29,043 nucleotides of DNA from a virus: positions 1-29,043 of IMG/VR virus record IMGVR_UViG_3300037070_004748; one strand, written 5' to 3'. Shown here piece after piece: positions 1 through 6,883 of the stretch. Numbering within the stretch: the first letter of the stretch is position 1; every line of letters starts with the position of its first letter. A program made the position numbers and the translations under genes. Under the pieces are notes generated by a model. The model saw only the letters and a program-made list of their open reading frames with translations, had not been told where the DNA came from and made no database searches.

Positions 1-365
1 AAAATCTCGTCAAAGTTCAAGCCCTGAATCCCTACAATGCCGTTTAGGTTGATGGCTTTGCCATCTGGCTTGAGCTGCGACTCATCCCATGTCGATTCGT
101 CCCAGCCGCCGCCATCCTCCTCAGCGTCGTCATCACGCGGAAAAACAAATGTAGGGTCGAGTAGTTGGGCAATCGAGTAGCGTTGGCGGTACTCTTTACG
201 GTCGCCAACGCTGACCTCCTCGCGCTCCTGGAGCATGTTTTCGACCAGCGTGCCAAAGGTGGTTACGGCATTGTCGAGCATCCAGGCGGCCAGGGCGTTC
301 TCTTCGCCAAAGATTTCACTCGGCAGCTTGTGGTAGCTGGTCGCCTTCCTCCACAACCGCCACAT
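1..365 (-). CDS. Tail assembly chaperone second product (T-like), 3' end cut by window edge
   Basis: An open frame runs from ATG at 365 to the left edge without a stop. The start region reads MWRLWRKATSYHKLPSEIFG, followed by a conserved-looking helical stretch and an acidic Gly-rich tail. It overlaps the end of the upstream chaperone gene (stop at 316-318) in another frame. Two overlapping frames between the major tail protein and the expected tape measure gene is the classic G/GT tail chaperone layout of siphophages. The Y-x-x-L-P-S-E start resembles the T part of such pairs (family knowledge). It could be translated alone from the ATG or as a frameshift extension of the upstream gene. No strong ribosome binding site precedes the ATG, which mildly favours frameshifting or coupling. 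The coding nature is clear; the role is inferred from position. Confidence 0.6.
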   Translation of the reverse strand, partial: MWRLWRKATSYHKLPSEIFGEENALAAWMLDNAVTTFGTLVENMLQEREEVSVGDRKEYRQRYSIAQLLDPTFVFPRDDDAEEDGGGWDESTWDESQLKPDGKAINLNGIVGIQGLNFDEI

Positions 366-780
366 CTCTCGCCTGTTCGAGACGAAAAGTAATCAATAAT
401 TCGGCACCACCCAGGGCCAGGCGGAATATCCACTTTTTTTCCCCAATCGTTAATTCCTCGACCGGCGTACCGTCAGCAATGCTCTTGTCCACGATGCGGT
501 CTATGGCATCGACGTAGGCGAGCGCCTCTTCTGTGCTGGGCAGCTCTGTTGTCAAAAACGCACGCGCCGCCGCATCCTGCCCTTCGTAAAGAGACTTGAG
601 CAGCATCGGCGTGAGGATGTCGGGGCAGTCACCATCACGCAGAAGCATGTGTGGCTCCAGGGCGCGCACGCGCACCGTGCGCCCGCTGGGCAGCGTCTGC
701 TCCCAACCGTCGCGGCGCATGATCTTCATTTTGTCGCCAAATTCCTGCTCGTCGCCGTTACTTGGTGCGTGACCATTCAT
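316..780 (-). CDS. Tail assembly chaperone (G-like)
   Basis: A 154-aa, mostly helical, acidic protein that follows the major tail protein gene after a 2-nt gap. Size, position (after the major tail protein and before the presumed tape measure gene) and an out-of-frame overlapping partner gene fit the tail assembly chaperone that binds the tape measure protein during tail polymerisation. There is no strong Shine-Dalgarno sequence, so translation is probably coupled to the upstream gene. No diagnostic motif is visible; the assignment rests on synteny. The N-terminal region includes the GWEQTLPSGRTVRVRAL stretch, typical of small phage proteins that adopt a beta hairpin before a helical domain. 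Confidence 0.6.
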   Translation of the reverse strand: MNGHAPSNGDEQEFGDKMKIMRRDGWEQTLPSGRTVRVRALEPHMLLRDGDCPDILTPMLLKSLYEGQDAAARAFLTTELPSTEEALAYVDAIDRIVDKSIADGTPVEELTIGEKKWIFRLALGGAELLITFRLEQARDVAVVEEGDQLPQAAE

Positions 781-782
781 GG

Positions 783-1325
783 CTAGGTGGTCGCCAGCGG
801 CAGCGCCAGGGGGTGGTAGACGTTGTAATGGCGCAGGCGTAACATACCGTTAATGTTGCCTTCCTGCACGCCCTGGAAGTCCGCCTGCGGAATGAGATAG
901 CTATCGACGGCGGCGTTGAGCTGCAAGTTGCCAGCCAGCTTGGCCTTGGGCAACAGGAAGTGCAAATCACCCAAACCGCCGCTGCCTACGATATGGCCGA
1001 CGATGGCAATGTAGGGCACGTTGTCGGCGTCGGACACCTTGAGGTCATAGTAGTTGGCGTTGCTGACCAGCGTGCCGCCCAGCCACATGTCCAGCACGTT
1101 GAGGTCAATGGAAGCTTCCTGAATCGACAACGTGGCCGATACCATCGTGGTGTATCTATCCAAGACAACATCATCGCCGCGCAGCTCGTCTGATTCGACG
1201 ACCCAGGCCAGGTTGGCGCCACGCGCCCCCGTGATGGGGTAGAGCGGCCCATAGCTGTTTTCAGCGGTCCACGTGGCCATACTTAATCCACGGACACCTC
1301 GGTGATAACTGATTAACGCAGGCAT
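783..1325 (-). CDS. Major tail (tube) protein
   Basis: A 180-aa beta-rich protein. It fits the size and composition of siphophage tail tube proteins: many short beta-type segments, a region around residues 60-85 (VSATLSIQEASIDLNVLDMW), few cysteines. It sits directly between the putative tail terminator and the tail chaperone pair, which is the standard place. GGGAG lies upstream of the ATG at 1325. An internal ATG at codon 16 (MATWTAENS) is an alternative start, giving 165 aa. The role is capsid-distal polymerisation into the tail tube. Identification is by synteny and overall character, not by a catalytic motif. Confidence 0.65.
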   Translation of the reverse strand: MPALISYHRGVRGLSMATWTAENSYGPLYPITGARGANLAWVVESDELRGDDVVLDRYTTMVSATLSIQEASIDLNVLDMWLGGTLVSNANYYDLKVSDADNVPYIAIVGHIVGSGGLGDLHFLLPKAKLAGNLQLNAAVDSYLIPQADFQGVQEGNINGMLRLRHYNVYHPLALPLATT

Positions 1326-1344
1326 ATTCTTTCTCCCTTTTTAG

Positions 1345-1803
1345 TTACGTTGGCATCATCACAAACGGCACCACATAATCGACGCGCTCCATGCTCGCAT
1401 CCTGTAAAGCGCCCGTATCCCGTTGGCGGGATAGCGTATTGGCTAGGTAAATCTCAAAGCTATCGGGCAGTACGGCCCCTTGCAGGAGGCGATAGATGAT
1501 TGGCTTGGCGGCGTCGATGGCCGTATAGGTCGTATCCTGATACAACCAAAGCTCGCAGACCTGATTCCCGCTGGTGACTTGCCCCGCCGTGTCGCCCGCC
1601 TCAAAGGTGGGGATGTCGCCGCGCTGCTTGACGATGGCGCAGGGCAAAAGATAGCCGTCCGGGTCAAAGGCGGCGGGCGTGCTGTCCCGCGTAATGCCCG
1701 CAGGACCCAGGTCGCCATAGACATAGAGGCCGCCGCTGAGGGTAGCCATCAGGCCGCTATCGCCTTGCAGGATGGCGGCAATTTCAGATTCGCGACTCGG
1801 CAT
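1345..1803 (-). CDS. Tail terminator / tail completion protein
   Basis: A 152-aa protein beginning MPSRESEIAAILQGDSGLMATLSGG and continuing with short beta strands. This is the usual form of small phage proteins that cap the tail tube and join it to the head (SPP1 gp17/lambda gpU type, by family knowledge). It lies immediately upstream of the major tail protein and overlaps the end of the glycosyltransferase gene by about 20 nt, so translation is probably coupled. The function is inferred from gene order: connectors, [cassette], this gene, major tail protein, chaperones. Confidence 0.55.
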   Translation of the reverse strand: MPSRESEIAAILQGDSGLMATLSGGLYVYGDLGPAGITRDSTPAAFDPDGYLLPCAIVKQRGDIPTFEAGDTAGQVTSGNQVCELWLYQDTTYTAIDAAKPIIYRLLQGAVLPDSFEIYLANTLSRQRDTGALQDASMERVDYVVPFVMMPT

Positions 1804-2863
1804 AAGCTGCTTCTTTCCATACGTTCAGCACACCGCTGGCGAATTCATGCCACGAGTAGAGTTGGCGCGCCGCCTGCGCCTTGGCCGCTAATGTCTTAGC
1901 GTAGCTTTCCCAATCGCTGGCAACCTCACGTAAGACCTGCGCCAATTCGCCTGTATCCACCTGCGCCCACTCGCCCAGTTCCTTGCCGGCGTATTTCGGC
2001 GTATCTCGCCAGCCCGCCTTGACAAGCGTGTAAGGAAGCGCAACGCCCCACCTTTCCAACTCGTCGGCAGTGCCGCTCCAGGCGGTGGTCAGCGCCAACC
2101 CTCCACTCGCAGCAAATTCCCTGGGCAGTAGCCCAAATCCTTCGCCGCAGTGGGCGTTGATGAGCACATCAGCGCGTAGATACAACTGATAGAGTTCCGC
2201 CTCGCTGAGGTCGGCCTGAATCGTTTCGATGTTGGGATTGGTAAAGTTCAGGCCGGTTCTGGGCTTGCGGCTTTTGAGGATGAGCTTATAGCGTGGGTCA
2301 TCACCAAAGGCGCGTAGAAACGCCTGTAGCGCCATGTGGCCGCCCTTGCGCTCCCCTCTATCGATAAAGGTCAGAAACGTCAAACCCTTACAGGGCATGC
2401 CTTGCGGCTTTTCTGGCCTTTCCTGGTAGCGGTAGATGTCGCCGATGCCCAAGGGCACGACATGAATCGGCGCATGTACACCGCTCCCAACAAAGACCTC
2501 CGCGCAAAACCGGCTCGGCACAATCACAGCATCGCAGGCATTGAGCGGCGTAACCCAATCGTCCTCGGACCCTTGCGCATCCGCCGGCAGACGCGTACTC
2601 TCAAACATCGTGATGGCTACATGCGGCCCTTGCCGCAGGCGCTGACCGTGATAGGCAAAGGTGTCCACCGGCCCCAGCACGATGCCCCCTGCGGGCGTGT
2701 CAGCGTGAGCACGCGCCATCTGCGGAGATGGGCCATAGAGGTCTACCTCGACACCCAGGCGAGCGAGATGGCGCACAAGTTGCAGCCCAATCAGGCCGTA
2801 GGATTCCCATGGATCAAGCGTCACGGGCACGTAGAAGGGTAGGCTGCCTAAAGCTTCCACCAC
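1784..2863 (-). CDS. GT4-like glycosyltransferase
   Basis: About 359 aa. Two Rossmann-like halves are visible. The N-terminal half includes LIGLQLVRHLARLGVEVDLYG and VIVPSRFCAEVF. The C-terminal half includes a FLTFIDRGERKGGHMALQAF block and the donor-binding EGFGLLPREFAASGG segment (E-x7-E), typical of family 4 GT-B glycosyltransferases that use nucleotide sugars. The frame extends to a GTG at 2881, but a perfect GGAGGT six bases before the GTG at 2863 favours that start. It overlaps the methyltransferase upstream and the tail terminator downstream. Sitting inside the head-tail operon, it may glycosylate a virion or host-surface component; the acceptor is unknown. A copy of the 12-bp repeat (2384-2395) encodes the MPCKG segment between the two domains. 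Confidence 0.8.
   Translation of the reverse strand: MVEALGSLPFYVPVTLDPWESYGLIGLQLVRHLARLGVEVDLYGPSPQMARAHADTPAGGIVLGPVDTFAYHGQRLRQGPHVAITMFESTRLPADAQGSEDDWVTPLNACDAVIVPSRFCAEVFVGSGVHAPIHVVPLGIGDIYRYQERPEKPQGMPCKGLTFLTFIDRGERKGGHMALQAFLRAFGDDPRYKLILKSRKPRTGLNFTNPNIETIQADLSEAELYQLYLRADVLINAHCGEGFGLLPREFAASGGLALTTAWSGTADELERWGVALPYTLVKAGWRDTPKYAGKELGEWAQVDTGELAQVLREVASDWESYAKTLAAKAQAARQLYSWHEFASGVLNVWKEAAYAESRI
2384..2395 (-). repeat. 12-bp interspersed palindrome, copy 1
   Basis: Exact CCCTGTAAGGGT on the minus strand, inside the glycosyltransferase gene (encodes P-C-K-G). With flanks it shares the 19-mer GGCATGCCCTGTAAGGGTT with the copy at 22987. Confidence 0.85.
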
Positions 2864-3489
2864 TGTTCCACCTCCCCCCACATGTACATATAGACCGTGT
2901 TAGCATAGGCCGTAGGCCAGTTGTACGCGCGCCGCGGTGCAACACCGCGGATCTGCTCCCACCCGTGCGCTACCACATCCGTTTTATCCATGCGCCAGAT
3001 GATGTCTGCGTCAAGCGATCCGCGCTCAATTAGCCTATCAAGCCACGGTCCGCCGCCCACCCAGGCCGGTTGCCCGTAAGGCAGCGTGACAAAGAGCAAA
3101 CCTTCCGGCTTGCGCCAGGCCCGAAGGCGTTCTAATGCGGCGCGGAACTCATCCTCTTCGCGCAGATGATCCAGCGTCGAGATGCACACGATGAGGTCAA
3201 ACTGCGCCCTGGGGGCTCCCGGCGGCTCCCACGTCAATACATCGGCATTGATGACACCCGCATACGGCTCAAACAAATCCACGCACACATGCCCGTCGCT
3301 AGGCCAGCCCGGACGGTAATGGGGCAAAACGGCCCCCACTTCCAACACCGCACCGTCATGCTTGCGTGCATGGCAGAGCAGCGAAAGCGCCACCGGCACT
3401 TCCACCGCACGCTCATTTAGACGCGTGCAGTTGTACTCACTATCGGCATATTCAAAGCTCCTGCCTGATAGAGTAAAGCAACTATTCAC
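2848..3489 (-). CDS. Class I SAM-dependent methyltransferase
   Basis: A 213-aa Rossmann-fold methyltransferase. A motif I-like block VLEVGAVLPHYRP, an acidic strand end VCVDLFEPY, INADVLTWEPP, then FDLIVCISTLDHLREEDE and GLLFVTLPYGQPAW follow the order of motifs I to VI. The start is a GTG at 3489 overlapping the previous stop (GTGA), with GAGG upstream. It is translationally linked to the glycosyltransferase, so the two may act on the same glycan or protein. The target cannot be read from sequence; sugar O-methylation is one plausible role. There is no DNA methyltransferase motif (no D/N-PP-Y/F), so a DNA target is unlikely. Confidence 0.7.
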   Translation of the reverse strand: MNSCFTLSGRSFEYADSEYNCTRLNERAVEVPVALSLLCHARKHDGAVLEVGAVLPHYRPGWPSDGHVCVDLFEPYAGVINADVLTWEPPGAPRAQFDLIVCISTLDHLREEDEFRAALERLRAWRKPEGLLFVTLPYGQPAWVGGGPWLDRLIERGSLDADIIWRMDKTDVVAHGWEQIRGVAPRRAYNWPTAYANTVYMYMWGEVEQWWKL

Positions 3490-3761
3490 GCGTCCTCTTC
3501 GCCCTCTGTGGGCGGCTCATCAAACGTTTCCGTCTCAACCGTTTCGGTGGTGGCGCTCACGGCGTCGGCGGGCAACTGTGGATCCTTGACCTGCTCCAAA
3601 TTGCCGTCTAGGATAGCCTGCTCGACGGCGGGCGTTCTGGCCACCTTGACCACCTCGCCGTCACCGAACACCGTTACTTCGCCGTCTGGGTGCGCCTCGT
3701 TCTGCTCGGCAAAGGCAAGCTTGCCGTCTAGTGATACGGCTGTCACATGGATGACTTCCAT
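3486..3761 (-). CDS. Small acidic hypothetical protein
   Basis: A 91-aa protein starting MEVIHVTAVSLDGKLAF. The ATG at 3761 is chosen over longer in-frame options because AAGGAA sits just upstream. The N-terminal half looks like a small beta domain (SLDGKLAF, DGEVTVFGDGEVVKVAR). The C-terminal third is Thr/Glu-rich and probably disordered. It heads the methyltransferase/glycosyltransferase cassette and overlaps the methyltransferase start. An exposed Ser/Thr-rich tail next to a glycosyltransferase could be a modification acceptor, but that is speculation. No family is recognised. Confidence 0.6.
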   Translation of the reverse strand: MEVIHVTAVSLDGKLAFAEQNEAHPDGEVTVFGDGEVVKVARTPAVEQAILDGNLEQVKDPQLPADAVSATTETVETETFDEPPTEGEEDA

Positions 3762-3791
3762 TGATGATTCCTTCCGTTCTATCCTACGCCG

Positions 3792-3800
3792 TGGTATAAT
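3792..3800 (+). promoter_or_regulatory. Extended -10 promoter for the HNH gene
   Basis: TGGTATAAT is a consensus TATAAT with the TGn extension. The -35 region is poor (TTCCGT at 3772-3777, 17-bp spacing), as allowed for extended -10 promoters. It lies in the divergent gap between the minus-strand acidic gene and the plus-strand HNH gene, about 85 bp before the GTG start. Confidence 0.6.
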
Positions 3801-3885
3801 TGAACGAGTAGAAACCAATACAAGTAGCCGAGCGGCGCTGCAAACGCCCCCGGCTTTGGCCGATAGTCCAAAGGAGACTAACGAC

Positions 3886-4677
3886 GTGACAAAGCATACC
3901 CCAAGCCCATTCCAACCCCAACTTCCCTTCACCGACACAGGCCCAAACCCAAGCGGTCTGTGTATGTGCGGCTGTGGACAGCCAACCCAAATAGCCGACA
4001 AGAATCACACGAGGTCGGGAACCATTAAGGGGCAATACCGCCTCTATGTCGTTGGTCACAATCCCAAGAAGCGAAAAGAGCAGCCCGGCGAAAAGCCTTG
4101 CGGTTATTGCGCCTGTGGTTGTGGCACGCCGATCTATCCCAGTAATCATCCAAGCAGGCAGAGCCGGTTCGCCAATGCACATACAGGGCGATGGCTGAAC
4201 TTGACCGCCGAGCAACGCTTCTGGGCAAAGGTGGACAAGCGCGGCCCTGATGAATGTTGGCAGTGGACTGCAGGCACAGCCGGATGGGGATATGGCAGTA
4301 TGGGCGTAGGGAGTAGACATGACGGTCACATTGCCGCTCACCGCTTTAGTTGGCAATTGCATCATGGTCCTATCCCTGACGGTCTTTGGGTACTTCACAA
4401 ATGCGATAATCCACCTTGCGTCAATCCCTCTCATTTGTTTCTCGGCACTCATACCGACAACATGATCGACATGAACGCAAAGGGAAGGGGTAATCACATC
4501 GAAAAGGGATTGCCAGGCGAACAGAATTACTTCGCACGACTGACCGAACCGCATGTGATTGAGATTCGCCGCCTTCATACGGAAGGCACGCGGCAGCGCG
4601 ACATAGCCGACAAGTTCGGCGTCTGCTTGGCAACCGTATCGAATATCATTGCACGTCGTACCTGGAGTCATATTTAA
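3886..4677 (+). CDS. Free-standing HNH homing endonuclease with double zinc-ribbon N-terminus
   Basis: 263 aa; the GTG start at 3886 is preceded by AAGGAGA. Order of parts: two Cys-rich modules of the form C-x-C-G-C-G-x-P (near residues 26-31 and 67-73); an HNH nuclease core (ECWQWTAG, AAHRFSW, VLHKCDNPPCVNPSHLFLGT with its His and metal-linked Cys residues, then TDNMIDM); and a C-terminal helix-turn-helix (LTEPHVIEIRRLH, RDIADKFGV, SNIIARRTWSHI). This is the known layout of phage HNH homing enzymes. It is the only plus-strand gene within the structural operon, between the connector and the acidic gene, with its own promoter and a structured leader. The same Cys module recurs in the HNH gene at 23.2-24.0 kb, and the same HTH in the one at 28.5 kb. 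Confidence 0.88.
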   Translation: MTKHTPSPFQPQLPFTDTGPNPSGLCMCGCGQPTQIADKNHTRSGTIKGQYRLYVVGHNPKKRKEQPGEKPCGYCACGCGTPIYPSNHPSRQSRFANAHTGRWLNLTAEQRFWAKVDKRGPDECWQWTAGTAGWGYGSMGVGSRHDGHIAAHRFSWQLHHGPIPDGLWVLHKCDNPPCVNPSHLFLGTHTDNMIDMNAKGRGNHIEKGLPGEQNYFARLTEPHVIEIRRLHTEGTRQRDIADKFGVCLATVSNIIARRTWSHI

Positions 4678-4682
4678 CTTGC

Positions 4683-5036
4683 TCATCCGGTAGCGATCCC
4701 GATTCCCTGGATCTCGCCAAGCTGCAAGATGATGTCTACGATGGTGTAAGCGTCGCCGCCATAGTTAAAGCGATAGGCCTCTTTGATGTCACTGTCCGGT
4801 AGTGAAGGATGCCCGCGCACGCCATAGATAATCACGTTCATACGCGGCGCCGCCCCCGCTGCGCTGCTGGCGAGAGTCGCCCGGTTATCCACTTCCAATC
4901 TCACGGTCTGCGCAGGTAGGGTCGAGCCATTGGCGCGCTTAAAGACAACGCTTGTCGGTTTTTCGCCAATGCGTCTGGCAGCATCCTGGGCGCGTTGGGC
5001 GATGCGTTTGGCGTAGATGGGCGAGGTCGGAATCAT
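4683..5036 (-). CDS. Head-tail connector / head closure protein
   Basis: A 117-aa small beta-rich protein with VRLEVDNRATLASSA, MNVIIYGVRGHPSLPDSDIKE and a YTIVDIILQLGEIQGIGIATG ending. This resembles head-closure or neck proteins that follow the adaptor gene in siphophages (family knowledge). It overlaps the adaptor gene's stop by 4 nt. Downstream, the operon is interrupted by the plus-strand HNH gene. The assignment is from size, strand pattern and position. Confidence 0.5.
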   Translation of the reverse strand: MIPTSPIYAKRIAQRAQDAARRIGEKPTSVVFKRANGSTLPAQTVRLEVDNRATLASSAAGAAPRMNVIIYGVRGHPSLPDSDIKEAYRFNYGGDAYTIVDIILQLGEIQGIGIATG

Positions 5037-5446
5037 GATGGCCTTGATATATCCCAGCGCCCAGCGCCGCCCGGAAATTCCTTGTAGCGCGGCGGCTTGC
5101 GCACCGAATGGCCGCTAAAGACGCTGCCCGCTTCATCGACCGCCGCCGCGCTGATAGCGCTCTTCAATGCACCGTTCCACTTGTCGAGCAACTTGCCGTA
5201 GTGGTCAAAGAGCTGGCTCGCCTTCTCGGTCGAGTTGTTCTGCGTGTAATCGGTTGATGTCACGGCAGCGGCGTACAACTGCTCAAGCACAATCACACGC
5301 GCCGCGGCGTCAACAGTAGCCGCGGCGGTGTAGAGTGAGCCTGCGCGCTCGTAGGCGTCCTCGATCTGCTCATCCGGCAGGCTTAGCGTATCGTCAGGCG
5401 CAAAGCCCACATCCATGCGAAACCTTTGGTTAACGGTATAGGCCAT
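5033..5446 (-). CDS. Head-tail connector (adaptor) protein
   Basis: A 137-aa helical protein starting MAYTVNQRFRMDVGF. The ATG at 5446 has a textbook AAGGAG seven bases upstream, so longer in-frame starts are rejected. Helices around EQIEDAYERAGSLYTAAATVDAAARVIVLEQL fit the small helical adaptor that binds the portal ring. It follows the major capsid gene directly. Confidence 0.5.
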   Translation of the reverse strand: MAYTVNQRFRMDVGFAPDDTLSLPDEQIEDAYERAGSLYTAAATVDAAARVIVLEQLYAAAVTSTDYTQNNSTEKASQLFDHYGKLLDKWNGALKSAISAAAVDEAGSVFSGHSVRKPPRYKEFPGGAGRWDISRPS

Positions 5447-5454
5447 AAATCTCC

Positions 5455-6489
5455 TTACGCCACAGGCAAAGTTATCTCTTCCACCATTCGCAATGGATTG
5501 CAATATATGCCGTAGTAGCTATCCCAGATCGATTGAGTTAAGAATCTACTGATGTCTCGCTCCATACCTTCATTCTGGAGTGACTGCTTCTCAAACGAGA
5601 TCGCATCCTGCCCCCGGTACTGCTGGCTAATCAAATACGCCTTGCCGGTCGCCACGCCGGGATAGGTGGTCGTCTTGAAGCCGCGTGTGCCTGTCCAGCC
5701 GTCGTAGGCGATGATGTTGCGGATGGCAGCCAGTACACTTGGTGTCTGGCGGGCAAGGCCTTGTTGAGCGACTGGCGTCATGGCGCGTTCAAAGGTCATG
5801 CTGTTGCCCGTCGCCACCAGCAGCGTATACGGCCCGCGCCGTGGGTTGGTAGCGTCGGCTGACGCGTGGGCGATGGCCGCCTCTATCGTCAGCAGATAAC
5901 TGTCGGCAAGGCCCTGCGTACCCGTCACGGCTGCCGTCTTGTTGGAGGCAGGGTAGGTGGGCGTGGTTGTGTAGTTGATGATGGGGCTTAGATGCAGATG
6001 GTTGAGAAGGGCGTTGTGCGCCACCCCCATCTGCCGCTCAAAGATAGGCACGCTCCAGAACTCGTTAAACATCACGAGGTCTTTGGAGTATTCCAAGCCT
6101 GTCGCCCAATGGCGAATGGGCACGGTATACTGGCCGGAGGCGATGCCGCTAAACTTCACCTCGCCGCCCTCAAAGACTTCCTCAAAGACGACGCCGCCCG
6201 GCCCCATCGTGTTGACGGTGACGTTTTTGGGCAGCGAGGCGTCTGAGACGGTTTCATAGACCGGCGTGTAAACGATGGGTTCTTCGTCACGCCCGGCGTC
6301 AATCTCATAACGTTGGCGGTCAACCCATTGCGACCCGAAGCTGTCTGTGCCCACGAACTCATAGACGCGGTGCCCACCGGCCTGCTCGCTGACCTGGCGC
6401 ATGTGATCCTGCAAGCGCAAGTTGGGCGGGAACTCTGCTTTTGCCCTGGTTTTGGTAAGGGCGGCCTTGCTGTAGATTTGGATATTCAT
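5455..6489 (-). CDS. Major capsid protein (HK97-fold)
   Basis: A 344-aa protein in the standard slot after protease/scaffold and decoration genes and before the connectors. Features expected for the fold are seen: an N-terminal charged arm; an E-loop-like region followed by YTVPIRHWATGLEYSKDLVMFNEF; a long spine helix region (SYLLTIEAAIAHASADATN); and the A-domain-like YTLLVATGNSMTFERAM...IAYDGWTG and KAYLISQQYRGQ strands. The ATG at 6489 is preceded by GGGAGG. The conserved style matches large-family phage capsid proteins that bind a separate decoration protein. Confidence 0.8.
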   Translation of the reverse strand: MNIQIYSKAALTKTRAKAEFPPNLRLQDHMRQVSEQAGGHRVYEFVGTDSFGSQWVDRQRYEIDAGRDEEPIVYTPVYETVSDASLPKNVTVNTMGPGGVVFEEVFEGGEVKFSGIASGQYTVPIRHWATGLEYSKDLVMFNEFWSVPIFERQMGVAHNALLNHLHLSPIINYTTTPTYPASNKTAAVTGTQGLADSYLLTIEAAIAHASADATNPRRGPYTLLVATGNSMTFERAMTPVAQQGLARQTPSVLAAIRNIIAYDGWTGTRGFKTTTYPGVATGKAYLISQQYRGQDAISFEKQSLQNEGMERDISRFLTQSIWDSYYGIYCNPLRMVEEITLPVA

Positions 6490-6500
6490 AGATGCCTCCC

Positions 6501-6881
6501 TTAACTCGCCAGCGCGTTGTGCGCCAGCATAATGCCCGTGACCATGTTACTGGCCGACTTGGCGGCTGTGGCCTTAAAGAGCGCCAGCTTGCCCGCGCCT
6601 GCCGCTACGGTGTAGGCGGCGTCCTGCGGTGTATGGCCGGTGACGGTCGCGATGGTGACAAAGACAGTATCGCCCTTCACAACCCCTAAGGCGGCGGGCA
6701 CAAGGAACTGGTATTCGCGGTCATCGCAGATCAGGGCGATGGTTTCGCCAATCGCGCCGTTCTCGCCGGCAATCCCCAGCCAGCCTTCCACCACCGCCAC
6801 TTGCCCCTTGACCACCGCCGCGGTGAGGGTGACGTTGACGGCCTTGCCATCACTTTCAAATCTTGTATCTCCGACAGCCAT
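6501..6881 (-). CDS. Capsid decoration/stabilising protein (DUF2190-like)
   Basis: A 126-aa all-beta, Ala/Gly/Val-rich protein. The repeated pattern VKGQVAVVEGWLGIAG, GETIALICDDREYQFLVP, VVKGDTVFVT, AGKLALFKATAAKSAS, GIMLAHNA is typical of the DUF2190 or lambda gpD-like proteins encoded just upstream of the capsid gene. It has a strong AAGGAG site. It is likely added to the outside of the expanded capsid. Confidence 0.7.
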   Translation of the reverse strand: MAVGDTRFESDGKAVNVTLTAAVVKGQVAVVEGWLGIAGENGAIGETIALICDDREYQFLVPAALGVVKGDTVFVTIATVTGHTPQDAAYTVAAGAGKLALFKATAAKSASNMVTGIMLAHNALAS

Positions 6882-6883
6882 GA

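Noticed and set aside
2336-2842. Long plus-strand frame opposite the glycosyltransferase
   Set aside because: Arg/His-rich antisense reading with no motif; the minus frame is clearly GT4.
3784-4686. Long minus-strand frame opposite the HNH gene
   Set aside because: No family-like sequence and no ribosome site; the plus frame has clear HNH, zinc and HTH motifs.
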